64,000 bases of DNA from Pontibacter litorisediminis (lineage in GTDB: Bacteria > Bacteroidota > Bacteroidia > Cytophagales > Hymenobacteraceae). Both the position numbers and the translations under genes were made by a program. The notes beneath the pieces were generated by a model. It saw nothing but the letters and a program-made list of their open reading frames with translations, did no database searches and was not told the origin of the DNA. The stretch lies in the NCBI RefSeq assembly GCF_029360645.1, contig NZ_JARDUA010000006.1:186001-250000 (forward strand), written 5' to 3'. Shown piece by piece: positions 1 through 9,131 of the stretch. The stretch's first letter is position 1, and every line of letters begins with the position of its first letter.

Positions 1-44
1 GCGAGTAACACGCAACAGGTATCCAGAGCAAAACACGCTATGGT

Positions 45-506
45 ATGAAACCTGTCCTGTACCTTCTGAGCCTGGCCTTGTTGGCCGTGGCGCTGGGCAG
101 CTGTAGCCCGGAGCCAAAGCCGATTCCTTACGGGCAGGCTAACTGCGCCCACTGCAGCATGACGGTGGCAGACAACCGCTACGGCGCAGAGCTGGTAAAC
201 GAAAAGGGAAAGCCTTACTTCTTCGATTCTGCCGAGTGCCTGATGGCCTATGTGATAGAGCAGCCGGAGCAGGGGGAGAAGGCGGCTTATTTGCTGGTGA
301 CGGACTTTACCAGACCCGGTGAGCTGCTAAACGCAAAAGATGCGCAGTACCTGCAGGCGAAAGCCCTGCCCAGCCCAATGGGCATGTACCTGACCGCTGT
401 AGCCGACGAGGCTACTGCTACAAAAATGCAAAAGGAGATAGGTGGCCAAGTGCTCACCTGGAGCGAGGCGGTCTCGGCCGTTCAAAACAATGAAAGACCT
501 GAGTAA
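45..506 (+). CDS. nosL: NosL copper-delivery lipoprotein, copy 1
   Basis: NosL is a membrane-anchored copper chaperone that supplies copper for the CuZ centre of nitrous oxide reductase. The 153-residue product begins with a lipoprotein signal ending in a lipobox at residues 17-20 (LGSC), so it should be anchored facing the periplasm. The family copper site is visible as C34-x2-C37-x-M39. A second copy at 6712 shares most of this sequence, including the motif CAHC and the segment around PSPMGM. The gene overlaps nosD by 17 bases, so the two are probably co-translated. The promoter is either upstream of the window or in the first 44 bases. Confidence is high from motif and context. Confidence 0.93.
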   Translation: MKPVLYLLSLALLAVALGSCSPEPKPIPYGQANCAHCSMTVADNRYGAELVNEKGKPYFFDSAECLMAYVIEQPEQGEKAAYLLVTDFTRPGELLNAKDAQYLQAKALPSPMGMYLTAVADEATATKMQKEIGGQVLTWSEAVSAVQNNERPE

Positions 507-1788
507 ACATATCACTTTTATACTTGCCGCTTTGGGGGTGCTTTTGGCGACCCCTGCGGTTTTTGGCAGCACGCTGAAGGTGTGCAGTACCTGCCCCTAC
601 ACGTCGGTGAAGCAGGCCGTGGCCAAAGCCAAGCCTGGCGACACGGTGCTGATAGAGGGTGGCGTGTACCAGGAGCAGGGCATTGAGATAAACAAGCCGC
701 TGACAGTTCTGGGCAGAAACAACCCGGTGATCGACGGAAATTATAAAGGCCAGATCTTTACCATAACGTCAGACAACGTGACGGTGGAGGGGCTTACCAT
801 TAAGAACATCGCCACCAGCTATACCCGCGACGACGCTGCCATACGGGTGGTGGAGCGCAGCAACATCCGCATCCTTAACAACACGATCCTGAACACCTAC
901 TTCGGCATTTACCTGCAGAATTCAGACAACTGCGTGATCAAGGGCAACGTGGTGACGGGACAGGATGTAACCGGTATGAATGAGTCGGCGCTGGGCAATG
1001 CCATACACCTATGGTACTGCGACAAGGCCGTTATCAGCAACAACAAGGTAAAAGGCCACCGCGACGGTATTTACCTGGAATTCGTGAAAGACAGTGAAGT
1101 GAAGAACAACCTGAGCCAGCATAACCTGCGCTACGGCCTGCACTTCATGTTCTCTGACCGCAACGTGTATACGCATAACATCTTCCGTAAAAACGGAGCC
1201 GGCGTGGCCGTGATGTATACCCGCGACATCCGGATGGAGCACAACACCTTTGAGGATAACTGGGGCGCCGCAGCCTATGGCTTACTTCTGAAAGATATTT
1301 CGAACAGCGTGATCTACAACAACACGTTTCGTCGCAATACCACTGCCATTTACATGGAGAGCTCCAACCGCCTGGACATCCAGCGCAATAACTTTGACCG
1401 CAACGGCTGGGCCGTACGGTTGCTCAGCAGCTGCACCGACGACGTGTTTAAGCTAAACAACTTTACCGGCAACTCTTTTGACGTCAGCACCAACGGCGAT
1501 AGCCAGCTGAACCGCTTCGAGAACAACTACTGGGACAAGTACACCGGCTACGACCTAAACAAGGACCGGATAGGCGATGTGCCCTATCGCCCGGTAAGCC
1601 TATACTCGATGCTGGTGGAGCGCGTGCCGCCCTCCGTGATGTTTATGCGCAGCTTTATGGTGGACCTGATGGATAACATCGAGAAAGTACTGCCAAGCAT
1701 CATACCTGAAAATTTAGTGGATCAACAGCCTTTAATGAGCAGAACAGACCATGATAACGATAGAAAACTTGCGCAAGTCCTACAGTAA
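490..1788 (+). CDS. nosD: NosD periplasmic copper-site maturation protein, copy 1
   Basis: NosD is a right-handed beta-helix periplasmic protein that works with the NosFY transporter in building the copper centre of NosZ. The 432-residue protein has a Sec signal (residues 1 to about 27) followed by TLKVC.TC and many repeats of the form N-N-x-I/F, typical of the parallel beta-helix (CASH/NosD) domain. A longer frame opens at 442 but its extra residues are non-hydrophobic and precede the signal peptide, so ATG 490 is preferred. It overlaps nosL by 17 bases and nosF by 38 bases. Short blocks near the 3' end match copy 2 base for base. Confidence 0.92.
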   Translation: MKDLSKHITFILAALGVLLATPAVFGSTLKVCSTCPYTSVKQAVAKAKPGDTVLIEGGVYQEQGIEINKPLTVLGRNNPVIDGNYKGQIFTITSDNVTVEGLTIKNIATSYTRDDAAIRVVERSNIRILNNTILNTYFGIYLQNSDNCVIKGNVVTGQDVTGMNESALGNAIHLWYCDKAVISNNKVKGHRDGIYLEFVKDSEVKNNLSQHNLRYGLHFMFSDRNVYTHNIFRKNGAGVAVMYTRDIRMEHNTFEDNWGAAAYGLLLKDISNSVIYNNTFRRNTTAIYMESSNRLDIQRNNFDRNGWAVRLLSSCTDDVFKLNNFTGNSFDVSTNGDSQLNRFENNYWDKYTGYDLNKDRIGDVPYRPVSLYSMLVERVPPSVMFMRSFMVDLMDNIEKVLPSIIPENLVDQQPLMSRTDHDNDRKLAQVLQ

Positions 1789-2458
1789 GCTGCAGGTACT
1801 GAAAGATATAAATGTAAGCTTTGAAGCCGGTAAGGTGATATCGGTAATAGGGCCGAACGGCTCCGGTAAAACAACGATGAGCAAGTGTATACTGGGCATG
1901 GCCTTACCCGACAGCGGCGATATAAAGATCAACGGCGAAAGTATACTGAAGAAGCACGTTTACCGAAGCCATATCGGGTACATGCCGCAGATAGGCAAGT
2001 ACCCCGAAAACATGAAGATCCGGCAGGTGATAGAGATGATCCGGGATATACGGAAAGATGCCACTGTTGTGGATGAAGAACTGATCGGCCTGTACCGCCT
2101 GCAGGAAATGTATGATAAGCGCATGGGCTCACTATCGGGTGGTACCAAGCAGAAGGTGAGTGCCGCGCTGGCCTTTATGTTCGACCCACAGATACTGATT
2201 CTGGACGAGCCCACCGCCGGCCTGGACCCGATCGCTGCCGAGATTCTGAAAAGCAAGATCCTGAAGGAAAAGAAACGCGGCAAACTAATCCTGATCACAT
2301 CGCATATCATGAGCGAGATTGAAGAAGTGGCCGACGAAGTGATGTGCCTGGTAGACGGGCAGGTGAAGTTTCATGATACCATTTCTGATATCAAAGCGCA
2401 GGCGAACGAAGCACGCCTGGGCAAGGCCATTGCCAAAATTATGAATGAGGAGGACTAA
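1751..2458 (+). CDS. nosF: NosF ABC transporter ATPase, copy 1
   Basis: ATP-binding subunit of the NosFY transporter, needed for assembly of the copper centre of nitrous oxide reductase; it acts on the cytoplasmic side with NosY. The 235-residue protein has Walker A GPNGSGKT at residues 34-41, an ABC signature LSGGTKQK and Walker B LILDEP followed by TAGLDP, then the switch histidine region ITSHIMSE. It starts inside the end of nosD (38-base overlap) and ends 3 bases before nosY. Its central part (about 2200-2330) is nearly identical in DNA to copy 2, whereas the first 150 bases are clearly diverged. Confidence 0.94.
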   Translation: MITIENLRKSYSKLQVLKDINVSFEAGKVISVIGPNGSGKTTMSKCILGMALPDSGDIKINGESILKKHVYRSHIGYMPQIGKYPENMKIRQVIEMIRDIRKDATVVDEELIGLYRLQEMYDKRMGSLSGGTKQKVSAALAFMFDPQILILDEPTAGLDPIAAEILKSKILKEKKRGKLILITSHIMSEIEEVADEVMCLVDGQVKFHDTISDIKAQANEARLGKAIAKIMNEED

Positions 2459-2461
2459 GCC

Positions 2462-3229
2462 ATGAGCAAGATCATCAAATACGTTTTCTACGACATCATC
2501 CGGAACAAAATTGTGCTGGCCTACACGTTGTTCCTGCTGCTGCTCTCCGTGGGCCTCTTTAATTTGGGCGGCAGCCCCGACAAAGCCATCCTCAGCCTGC
2601 TGAACCTGGTGCTGCTTACCGTGCCGCTGATCAGCATCGTGTTTGCCACCACGCACTTTTATAACTCCTATGAGTTTATGGAGCTGCTCGTAGCACAGCC
2701 GATCAACCGCAAAAAGATATTCATGAGCGAGTACCTGGGCGTGGCTTGTTCGCTTTCAGGAGCTTTTATACTTGGGGTGGGCACACCGGTGCTGCTGTTT
2801 GGTGCCAGCCTTACAGGTTTATACTTACTGCTCACAGGCGTATTCACCACCTTCATCTTCGTGGCGCTGGCTTTCCTGGCGTCCGTAATTACCCGCGACA
2901 AAGCAAAAGGCATTGGCATAGCGCTGCTGCTGTGGTTCTACTTCGCCCTTATTTACGATGGCATTGTGCTGTTTATACTTTATGCTTTCGCCGATTACCC
3001 GCTGGAGAACGCCACACTGGCCATGACCGCCCTTAACCCGGTTGATTTAGGCAGGATCATCGTTTTGCTGAACCTGGACGTGTCGGCGCTGATGGGTTAT
3101 ACAGGAGCGCTCTATAAAAGTATACTTGGCAGCCTGTGGGGTATAGGCCTTGCTTTTGGGCTGTTACTGCTCTGGATAGTGGTGCCGATCATGAGTTCCA
3201 GGAGCATCTTTGGAAGAAGAGACCTGTAA
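2462..3229 (+). CDS. nosY: NosY ABC transporter permease, copy 1
   Basis: Membrane partner of NosF in the transporter that supports NosZ maturation. The 255-residue product is strongly hydrophobic with about six membrane spans, beginning after a short amphipathic N-terminus (MSKIIKYVFYDIIRNKI) and ending with a basic tail (RSIFGRRDL). The order nosD-nosF-nosY with near-contact spacing is that of known nos clusters. Several stretches, such as the one encoding the segment GLYLLLTGVFT, are almost base-identical to the second nosY at 9128. It closes the first maturation set and is followed by a hairpin and a terminator. Confidence 0.92.
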   Translation: MSKIIKYVFYDIIRNKIVLAYTLFLLLLSVGLFNLGGSPDKAILSLLNLVLLTVPLISIVFATTHFYNSYEFMELLVAQPINRKKIFMSEYLGVACSLSGAFILGVGTPVLLFGASLTGLYLLLTGVFTTFIFVALAFLASVITRDKAKGIGIALLLWFYFALIYDGIVLFILYAFADYPLENATLAMTALNPVDLGRIIVLLNLDVSALMGYTGALYKSILGSLWGIGLAFGLLLLWIVVPIMSSRSIFGRRDL

Positions 3230-3286
3230 GAAAAGAAATAGTGCCTGCTTCGGCAGGAGTTGATTAGGTGCTTTAGTGTTTCTGAG

Positions 3287-3320
3287 AAGCGCAGTCCTTT
3301 TGGGCTGCGCTTTTTGTTTT
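3287..3320 (+). terminator. Rho-independent terminator after nosY copy 1
   Basis: An AAGCGCAG arm (3287-3294) pairs with CTGCGCTT at 3305-3312 across a short loop, with additional CC/GG pairing and a one-base bulge, and is followed by a T-rich run. A smaller hairpin with a TTCG loop lies just upstream at 3243-3257. It separates nosY from the cytochrome c and nosZ. Confidence 0.75.
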
Positions 3321-3422
3321 AAGATAATGCCTAAGCTTACCGCTGACAGGGGGTTTTAAGAACGGTAATAACCATTTGCCGTACACGGCAGTATAAAGCT
3401 GTTCAATAAAAACTGGAAAACC

Positions 3423-3962
3423 ATGATAGAAACGAGAGAAAAACGAAACAAACTGATGTCAAGTGTACTCTTGGGGCCTTTGCGGCTTGGAGTGGCAGCG
3501 TTATTCTGCGGCTCGGTGTTATTCAGCTGCTCCGGGGATGGTGAAAACAATGCAACGCAGGCCCAGGAAGAGACAGGCGCAGCACAGCAAACAGAAACAG
3601 CAACCGGAGAGGTAGAGGATAATGGACTGGGCGTTGGGCCTGTGACCTCGGTGGAAATAGGGGATCAGATTGATGAGGCGCTTGCCGCAGAAGGAAAGTC
3701 AATTTTTGAGGCTAAGTGCTCTGCCTGCCATCAGCTGTCTGACCAGAAGATAGTAGGCCCAGGCCTGGCCGGTGTAACAGAGCGCCGCAAGCCGGAGTGG
3801 ATCATGAACATGATGATAAACCCAGAGGAAATGACCAAGAAGGACCCGGAAGCTAAAAAACTCCTGGCCGAGCACTTAACGCAGATGACCAACCAGGATA
3901 TTTCTGAAAGCGATGCGAGAGCTCTGTTGGAATTTCTGAGACAGAACGACCAGAACAACTAA
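3423..3962 (+). CDS. Lipoprotein monohaem cytochrome c of the nos cluster
   Basis: A small c-type cytochrome, probably an electron donor to nitrous oxide reductase on the outer face of the membrane. The protein has a lipoprotein signal ending LFSC (Cys36 in this 179-residue reading), an acidic/Gln-Thr-rich linker of about 50 residues, and one haem c motif CSACH near residues 99-103, followed by a class I cytochrome c fold (GPGL..V..R). A second start, ATG at 3456, would shorten the signal peptide to a more usual length and is equally possible. It lies 19 bases upstream of nosZ in the same direction, so co-transcription is likely. The electron-donor role is inferred from position. Confidence 0.85.
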   Translation: MIETREKRNKLMSSVLLGPLRLGVAALFCGSVLFSCSGDGENNATQAQEETGAAQQTETATGEVEDNGLGVGPVTSVEIGDQIDEALAAEGKSIFEAKCSACHQLSDQKIVGPGLAGVTERRKPEWIMNMMINPEEMTKKDPEAKKLLAEHLTQMTNQDISESDARALLEFLRQNDQNN

Positions 3963-3981
3963 AGTATCTGTAACAAACCCT

Positions 3982-6027
3982 ATGGATATGAAATCACTTT
4001 TCAGTAAAACAACTGGAGCAACGTCAGGGATAGGCCTATCGTTTGCATTGCTTGCCGGTGTGGCGCTGCAAAGCTGTAGCGGCGGCGATGATGCTAACGT
4101 TAAAGACGGTGCCGTTGCGGAGGATGCTGCAGCAGCCGTTTATGTGCCGCCTGGGGAGCACGATGAACTGTACTCGTTCCTGTCGGGTGGCTTTAACGGA
4201 CAGGTGTCGGTTTACGGGCTTCCCTCAGGCCGCTTGCTGAAGGTAATACCGGTGTTTTCGCAGTTCCCTGAAAACGGCTATGGCTACAACGAGGAAACCA
4301 AGCCAATGCTGATGACCTCGCACGGCTTTGTTCCCTGGGATGACCTGCACCACCCCAAGCTCTCCAGAGCCGAAGGGATGGCAGACGGCCGCTGGCTGTT
4401 CGTGAATGGGAATAACACGCCACGTGTAGCCCGCGTCGACCTGACTACCTTCGAGACGGTCGAGATCATGGAGATCCCGAACTCAGCGGGTAACCACTGC
4501 TCTCCGTACCCAACCAATAACAACGAGTATGTGCTTGCCGGTACACGCTTCTCGGTACCTATCGATACAGAGTCGGGCGGTATCCCAGACGTAAGTATGG
4601 AAGAGTATAAAGACAAGTTCCGTGGCTCCATCTCCTTTATAAAAGTAGATAAAGAGCATGGCGACATGGAGCTGGACTTTCAGGTGCTTGTGCCTGGCTT
4701 TGACTACGACCTGGCTAACGGCGGTAAGGGACCATCGGAGGACTGGGTATTCTTTACAACCTATAACTCAGAGAAAGCCGCTACCCTGAAAGAACTGGGG
4801 GCCTCGCAAAACGACCGCGACTATCTGGCGGCAATTAACTGGAAACTGGCGGCCAAGTATGCGGCTGAGGGCAAAGCCCATGAAATGCCTGCCAATTACT
4901 ACCACAACAAAATGGACCATGGTTCGCACCAGGCCAAGTCAACCGTTAAAAAGTCAGTGCGCTACCTGCTGCCGGAGGAGTGCCCCGGCATGATGTACCT
5001 GCTGCCTGCGCCTAAGTCGCCACACGGTATTGATGTGGACCCCACCGGGGAGTATATGGTGGTGAATGGAAAGCTGGCCTCCTCGCTGCCTGTTTTTTCT
5101 TTCTCAAAAATGCAACAGGCCATCGAAAACAAGGATTTTGACGGGGAGGTGAATGGCATTCCGGTGCTGAAGTATGAGTCTGTGCTGTATGGCGAGGTAA
5201 AAGAGCCCGGCCTGGGCCCATTGCACACCGAGTTCGACGGAAAAGGAAACGCGTACTCCACCATGTTCGTGTCGTCGGAAGTGGTGAAGTGGAACGTGGA
5301 AGACCTGCAGGTACTGGATAGAATGCCGGTTTACTACTCGCCGGGCCACCTGCTGATACCAGGCGGCGATACCAAGGATCCGTATGGCAAGTACCTGGTG
5401 GTGATGAACAAGATCACGAAAGACCGCTACCTTCCAACCGGGCCGGAACTGCTGCACTCTGCCCAGCTGATAGACATTAGCGGCGACAAGATGCGCATGC
5501 TGCTCGACTTCCCGACACTGGCCGAACCACACTACGCCCAGGCCATACCGGCCGACAAAGTGGCACCGAATAGTGTGAAGTTCTTTAAGCTAAATGAGAA
5601 TACCCACCCTGAGGCGGTTAAATCAGAGAAAGATGTGAACGTGACGCGCCAGGGCAAAACCGTGAAGGTGAATATGACCTCTATCCGAAGCCACTTTACA
5701 CCGGACGTGATTGAAGGCGTACAGGTAGGCGACACGGTTATATTCCATGTTACCAACCTGGAGCAGGATTGGGACGTGCCGCACGGCTTTGCTGTAATGG
5801 GGGCGGAAAATGCCGAGACCTTGATCATGCCGGGCGCCACGCAGTCGCTGCGGTGGGTGCCAAAAGCCGAGGGCATTTATCCGTTCTACTGTACAGACTT
5901 CTGCTCGGCGCTGCACCAGGAAATGCAGGGCTATGTACGGGTATCGCCTAGAGGATCTAACGTTCCGATCAGGTTCTTTACCGGAGAGAAGAAACCTGTA
6001 CCACCCGCCCAGGCCTCAGTAAATTAA
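3982..6027 (+). CDS. nosZ: Nitrous oxide reductase, Sec-dependent lipoprotein type (clade II)
   Basis: Terminal reductase converting N2O to N2. The 681-residue product lacks a twin-arginine motif and instead has a Sec-type signal with lipobox LQSC at residues 29-32, the mark of clade II enzymes and unusual in predicting a lipid anchor. The beta-propeller carries the CuZ histidine patches DDLHHPKLS, GNHCSPYP, SPHGIDVDP, LGPLHTEFDG and EPHYAQA. The C-terminal cupredoxin domain has the CuA motif C-TDF-C-SAL-H-QE-M. An alternative ATG lies two codons in. It is preceded by the cytochrome c and followed by a terminator and a NosB-like gene. The sequence appears intact, with all metal-binding patches present. 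Confidence 0.97.
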   Translation: MDMKSLFSKTTGATSGIGLSFALLAGVALQSCSGGDDANVKDGAVAEDAAAAVYVPPGEHDELYSFLSGGFNGQVSVYGLPSGRLLKVIPVFSQFPENGYGYNEETKPMLMTSHGFVPWDDLHHPKLSRAEGMADGRWLFVNGNNTPRVARVDLTTFETVEIMEIPNSAGNHCSPYPTNNNEYVLAGTRFSVPIDTESGGIPDVSMEEYKDKFRGSISFIKVDKEHGDMELDFQVLVPGFDYDLANGGKGPSEDWVFFTTYNSEKAATLKELGASQNDRDYLAAINWKLAAKYAAEGKAHEMPANYYHNKMDHGSHQAKSTVKKSVRYLLPEECPGMMYLLPAPKSPHGIDVDPTGEYMVVNGKLASSLPVFSFSKMQQAIENKDFDGEVNGIPVLKYESVLYGEVKEPGLGPLHTEFDGKGNAYSTMFVSSEVVKWNVEDLQVLDRMPVYYSPGHLLIPGGDTKDPYGKYLVVMNKITKDRYLPTGPELLHSAQLIDISGDKMRMLLDFPTLAEPHYAQAIPADKVAPNSVKFFKLNENTHPEAVKSEKDVNVTRQGKTVKVNMTSIRSHFTPDVIEGVQVGDTVIFHVTNLEQDWDVPHGFAVMGAENAETLIMPGATQSLRWVPKAEGIYPFYCTDFCSALHQEMQGYVRVSPRGSNVPIRFFTGEKKPVPPAQASVN

Positions 6028-6046
6028 TAGCCCTGTGCGGGTAAAG

Positions 6047-6084
6047 CAGCGGAGTTTGTGACAGGCAGGCTCCGCTGTCTTTTT
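6047..6084 (+). terminator. Hairpin terminator after nosZ
   Basis: CAGCGGAG (6047-6054) pairs with CTCCGCTG (6070-6077), followed by a short T-run. Its position directly after nosZ and just before the next start suggests attenuation between nosZ and the downstream genes rather than a full operon end. Confidence 0.7.
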
Positions 6085-6109
6085 GTAGTTGCACCTTAAC
6101 GCTAAGAGA

Positions 6110-6697
6110 ATGAACGTATACCTGAGAGTGATCATGGTTGCGGCAGCGCTGTCGCTGGGGCTGTTGTTCCTCTACCCGATGTGGAAGATCTACCTGGAGG
6201 CGCCGCAATATCCGGAGGGGCTGGAGCTGCACATTTGGGTAAACAAGCTGGGCGGCAGTTCTGAGAGTGTGCTGCAGAACTTCAATATCCTCAACCACTA
6301 CATCGGCATGGAAAAGATCAACCCAGACTCTTTTGCAGAGTTAAAGTATATGCCCTACATCGTGGTTGCTTTTATGGTAACGGGCGTGCTGGTGGGCTTG
6401 ATCGGGAAACCGAGGCTGGTGCTGATCTGGGTGGTGCTGCTGGCCATTGCCGGAACTGTTGGAATCCTGGACTTTTACCTGTGGCTGCACAAGTTCGGCA
6501 CCAACCTAGACCCGGAAGCGCCAATCAAGGTGCCAGGCATGACGTACATCCCGCCCTTGTTAGGCAGTAAACAGTTACTTAACTTTAATGCACTATCCTT
6601 GCCGTCGTGGGGCAGCCTGGGCATATTTCTGGCGCTCGTGCTCGGCGGGGTAGTTTATGCTTTAAGCCGGAAACCAACCAAACAACTGGTGGCATAG
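6110..6697 (+). CDS. NosB-like integral membrane protein of the nos cluster
   Basis: A 195-residue membrane protein placed directly after nosZ, where clade II clusters carry the hydrophobic protein NosB. About four membrane spans are visible (near residues 5-25, 77-97, 101-121 and 165-185), with a sizeable external loop between the first two that contains APQYPEGL. I choose ATG 6110 because the only upstream option is a TTG at 6089 that falls next to the terminator. The NosB label rests on position and hydrophobicity, not on a remembered alignment. It ends 14 bases before the second nosL. Confidence 0.7.
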   Translation: MNVYLRVIMVAAALSLGLLFLYPMWKIYLEAPQYPEGLELHIWVNKLGGSSESVLQNFNILNHYIGMEKINPDSFAELKYMPYIVVAFMVTGVLVGLIGKPRLVLIWVVLLAIAGTVGILDFYLWLHKFGTNLDPEAPIKVPGMTYIPPLLGSKQLLNFNALSLPSWGSLGIFLALVLGGVVYALSRKPTKQLVA

Positions 6698-6711
6698 CAG
6701 CCCCTACACCT

Positions 6712-7176
6712 ATGAAAAAAGAAGCGATTTATACTTTCAGCCTGCTGGCTATACTGTTTCTGCTCGTAGCCTGCTCTGTGGAGCCTAAACCCATACCCTA
6801 CGGGCAGGCCAACTGCGCCCACTGCAACATGACGGTGGCCGATAACCGCTATGGTGCCGAACTGGTGAACGACAAAGGCAAAGCCATCTTCTTCGACTCA
6901 GCCGAGTGCTTGGCCGCTTTTGTGATTGAGCAACCGGAACAAGGCAACAATGCCGCCTACTTAATGGTTACAGACTATACCAACCCTAACCAGATATTAG
7001 ATGCCCGGGAAGCCCATTTCCTGCAGAGCCGGGAGTTACCCAGCCCGATGGGCATGTTCCTGACCGCCGTGGCCGACAAGGCAACCGCAGAACAGATGCA
7101 GCAGGAGCACGGCGGCCGCCTGCTTAACTGGGACCAGGTAGTTTTAGCAGTACAACATAATGAGAAACCCGACTAA
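6712..7176 (+). CDS. nosL: NosL copper-delivery lipoprotein, copy 2
   Basis: Second NosL, 154 residues, with lipoprotein signal ending at Cys21 and copper site C35-x2-C38-x-M40. The mature part follows copy 1 closely (PKPIPYGQANCAHC, RYGAELVN, FFDSAECL), while the signal peptide is unrelated. Start ATG 6712 is chosen because it begins the signal peptide; the frame is open further upstream inside the preceding gene. It overlaps the second nosD by 17 bases, exactly as in copy 1. Confidence 0.92.
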   Translation: MKKEAIYTFSLLAILFLLVACSVEPKPIPYGQANCAHCNMTVADNRYGAELVNDKGKAIFFDSAECLAAFVIEQPEQGNNAAYLMVTDYTNPNQILDAREAHFLQSRELPSPMGMFLTAVADKATAEQMQQEHGGRLLNWDQVVLAVQHNEKPD

Positions 7177-8485
7177 ACAGATCTTTATACTTGCCTATAT
7201 ACTGGCCCTGATGCTCGGTAGCCAGAAAGCGTTTGGTGATACCCTGAAGGTATGCAAAACCTGTAGTTTTACCTCGGTAAAGCAGGCGGTGCAAAAAGCA
7301 AGTATAGGGGATACCATATTAATAGACGGCGGCACCTACCAAGAGGCCGGAATAGAGGTAGACAAACCCCTAGCCATACTTGGGGAGAATAACCCGGTCA
7401 TAGACAGCAACTTTAAAGGGCAGATACTAACGGTGCTGGCTGATGATGTAACCATACAAGGCCTTACGCTCAAGAACATCGCCACCAGCTATACCCGCGA
7501 TGACGCCGCCATACGTGTTATCCAGCGCAGCAACGTCCGCATCCTCAACAACACCATCCTGAATACCTACTTCGGCATTTACCTGCAGTACTCTGAAAAC
7601 ATTGCGGTGAAGGGCAACGTGGTGAGAGGTGAGAAAGGCGACAAAACAGAGTCGGCGCTGGGCAATGCCATACATGTATACTATACCGATGAGGTGGAGA
7701 TAACAGGAAACCACGTGCAGGGCCACCGCGACGGCATTTACTTGGAGGTAGCGAAAAACAGCAAAGTGCACCGTAACATCAGCCAAAACAACCAGCGCTA
7801 CGGCATGCACTTCATGTTCTCCAACGGCAATACCTATACATATAATACCTTCCGCAATAACGGAGCCGGCGTGGCCGTGATGTATACCGACGATGTGCGG
7901 ATGGAGCACAATACCTTTGAGGACAATTGGGGCGCAGCGGCCTATGGGTTATTGCTGAAGGACATCCGCGACAGTGTGATTCGCAACAACACATTCCGCC
8001 GCAATACCACCGCCATTTATATGGAGAGCTCTAACCGCCTGGATATTCAGCATAATAACTTCGAGCGCAATGGCTGGGCTATAAAGCTGCTTACCTCCAG
8101 CTTAGATAATACCTTTAGGCGGAACAACTTTACCGGCAACTCTTTCGATGTCAGCACTAACGGCCCAAACCAGCTGAACCACTTCGAGAACAACTACTGG
8201 GAAAAGTATACCGGCTACGACCTGAACAAAGACGGTGTGGGCGATGTACCCTACCGCCCGGTAAGCCTATACTCGATGCTGGTGGAGCGCGTGCCGCCCT
8301 CCGTGATGTTTATGCGCAGCTTTATGGTAGACCTGCTCGATAATATGGAGAAGGTTTTGCCAAGCATTATTCCGGAGAACCTGGTAGATAAAAAACCCTT
8401 GATGAAGAGAATTGAACATGATAACAATAAAGAACTTGCACAAGTCCTACGGCAAACTACAGGTGCTGCGGGACGTGAGCGTTGA
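7160..8485 (+). CDS. nosD: NosD periplasmic copper-site maturation protein, copy 2
   Basis: Paralogue of the gene at 490, 441 residues, with its own signal peptide (residues 1 to about 26) and the same beta-helix repeats. The two proteins agree over long stretches such as the region with SYTRDDAAIRV and the C-terminal block SLYSMLVERVPP, but the N-terminus and several loops differ. The 3' end runs 68 bases into the second nosF. A short C-terminal extension (TTGAAGRER) is absent from copy 1. Its role in NosZ maturation is presumably redundant with, or specialised from, copy 1. Confidence 0.92.
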   Translation: MRNPTKQIFILAYILALMLGSQKAFGDTLKVCKTCSFTSVKQAVQKASIGDTILIDGGTYQEAGIEVDKPLAILGENNPVIDSNFKGQILTVLADDVTIQGLTLKNIATSYTRDDAAIRVIQRSNVRILNNTILNTYFGIYLQYSENIAVKGNVVRGEKGDKTESALGNAIHVYYTDEVEITGNHVQGHRDGIYLEVAKNSKVHRNISQNNQRYGMHFMFSNGNTYTYNTFRNNGAGVAVMYTDDVRMEHNTFEDNWGAAAYGLLLKDIRDSVIRNNTFRRNTTAIYMESSNRLDIQHNNFERNGWAIKLLTSSLDNTFRRNNFTGNSFDVSTNGPNQLNHFENNYWEKYTGYDLNKDGVGDVPYRPVSLYSMLVERVPPSVMFMRSFMVDLLDNMEKVLPSIIPENLVDKKPLMKRIEHDNNKELAQVLRQTTGAAGRER

Positions 8486-9131
8486 GTTTGGCACAGGGAA
8501 AGTTGTGTCTGTTATAGGCCCTAACGGTGCCGGCAAAACTACCATGAGCAAGTGTATACTGGGCATGGTGCTGCCTGATAGCGGCGACATCCGGATTGAT
8601 GGCCAGAGCGTGCTGAAAAAGTATGCCTACCGAAGCCAGATCGGGTATATGCCGCAGATAGGCAGGTACCCCGAAAACATGAAGATCCGGCAGGTGATCG
8701 GGATGATCCGCGACATTCGCAAAAAGGAGAAGAGTGTAGATGAGGAACTGATCGGCCTGTACGCGCTGGAGGAGATCTATGATAAGCGCATGGGAGCCCT
8801 GTCTGGTGGTACCAAGCAGAAAGTGAGTGCCGCGCTGGCCTTCATGTTCGACCCGCCTATACTTATACTGGACGAACCCACCGCCGGCCTGGACCCGATC
8901 GCTGCCGAGATTCTGAAAAGCAAGATCCTGAAGGAAAAGAAGCGCGGCAAACTGATCCTGATCACATCGCATATCATGAGTGAGATTGAAGAAGTGGCCG
9001 ATGAAGTGCTTTGCCTGGTAGACGGAAGTATAAAGTTCTTCGAAACAATTGCTGACCTGAAAGCACATACCCAGGAAGACCGCCTGAGCCGTGCCGTCGC
9101 CAAACTTATGAACGAAGGATATCACCCATGA
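8418..9131 (+). CDS. nosF: NosF ABC transporter ATPase, copy 2
   Basis: Second NosF, 237 residues, with Walker A GPNGAGKT, signature LSGGTKQK and Walker B LILDEP. ATG 8418 is preferred to the TTG two codons upstream because it reproduces the N-terminus MITI-NL-KSY of copy 1. It overlaps nosD by 68 bases and nosY by 4 bases (ATGA), tighter than in copy 1, where nosF and nosY are 3 bases apart. The central third is almost base-identical to copy 1. Confidence 0.93.
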   Translation: MITIKNLHKSYGKLQVLRDVSVEFGTGKVVSVIGPNGAGKTTMSKCILGMVLPDSGDIRIDGQSVLKKYAYRSQIGYMPQIGRYPENMKIRQVIGMIRDIRKKEKSVDEELIGLYALEEIYDKRMGALSGGTKQKVSAALAFMFDPPILILDEPTAGLDPIAAEILKSKILKEKKRGKLILITSHIMSEIEEVADEVLCLVDGSIKFFETIADLKAHTQEDRLSRAVAKLMNEGYHP

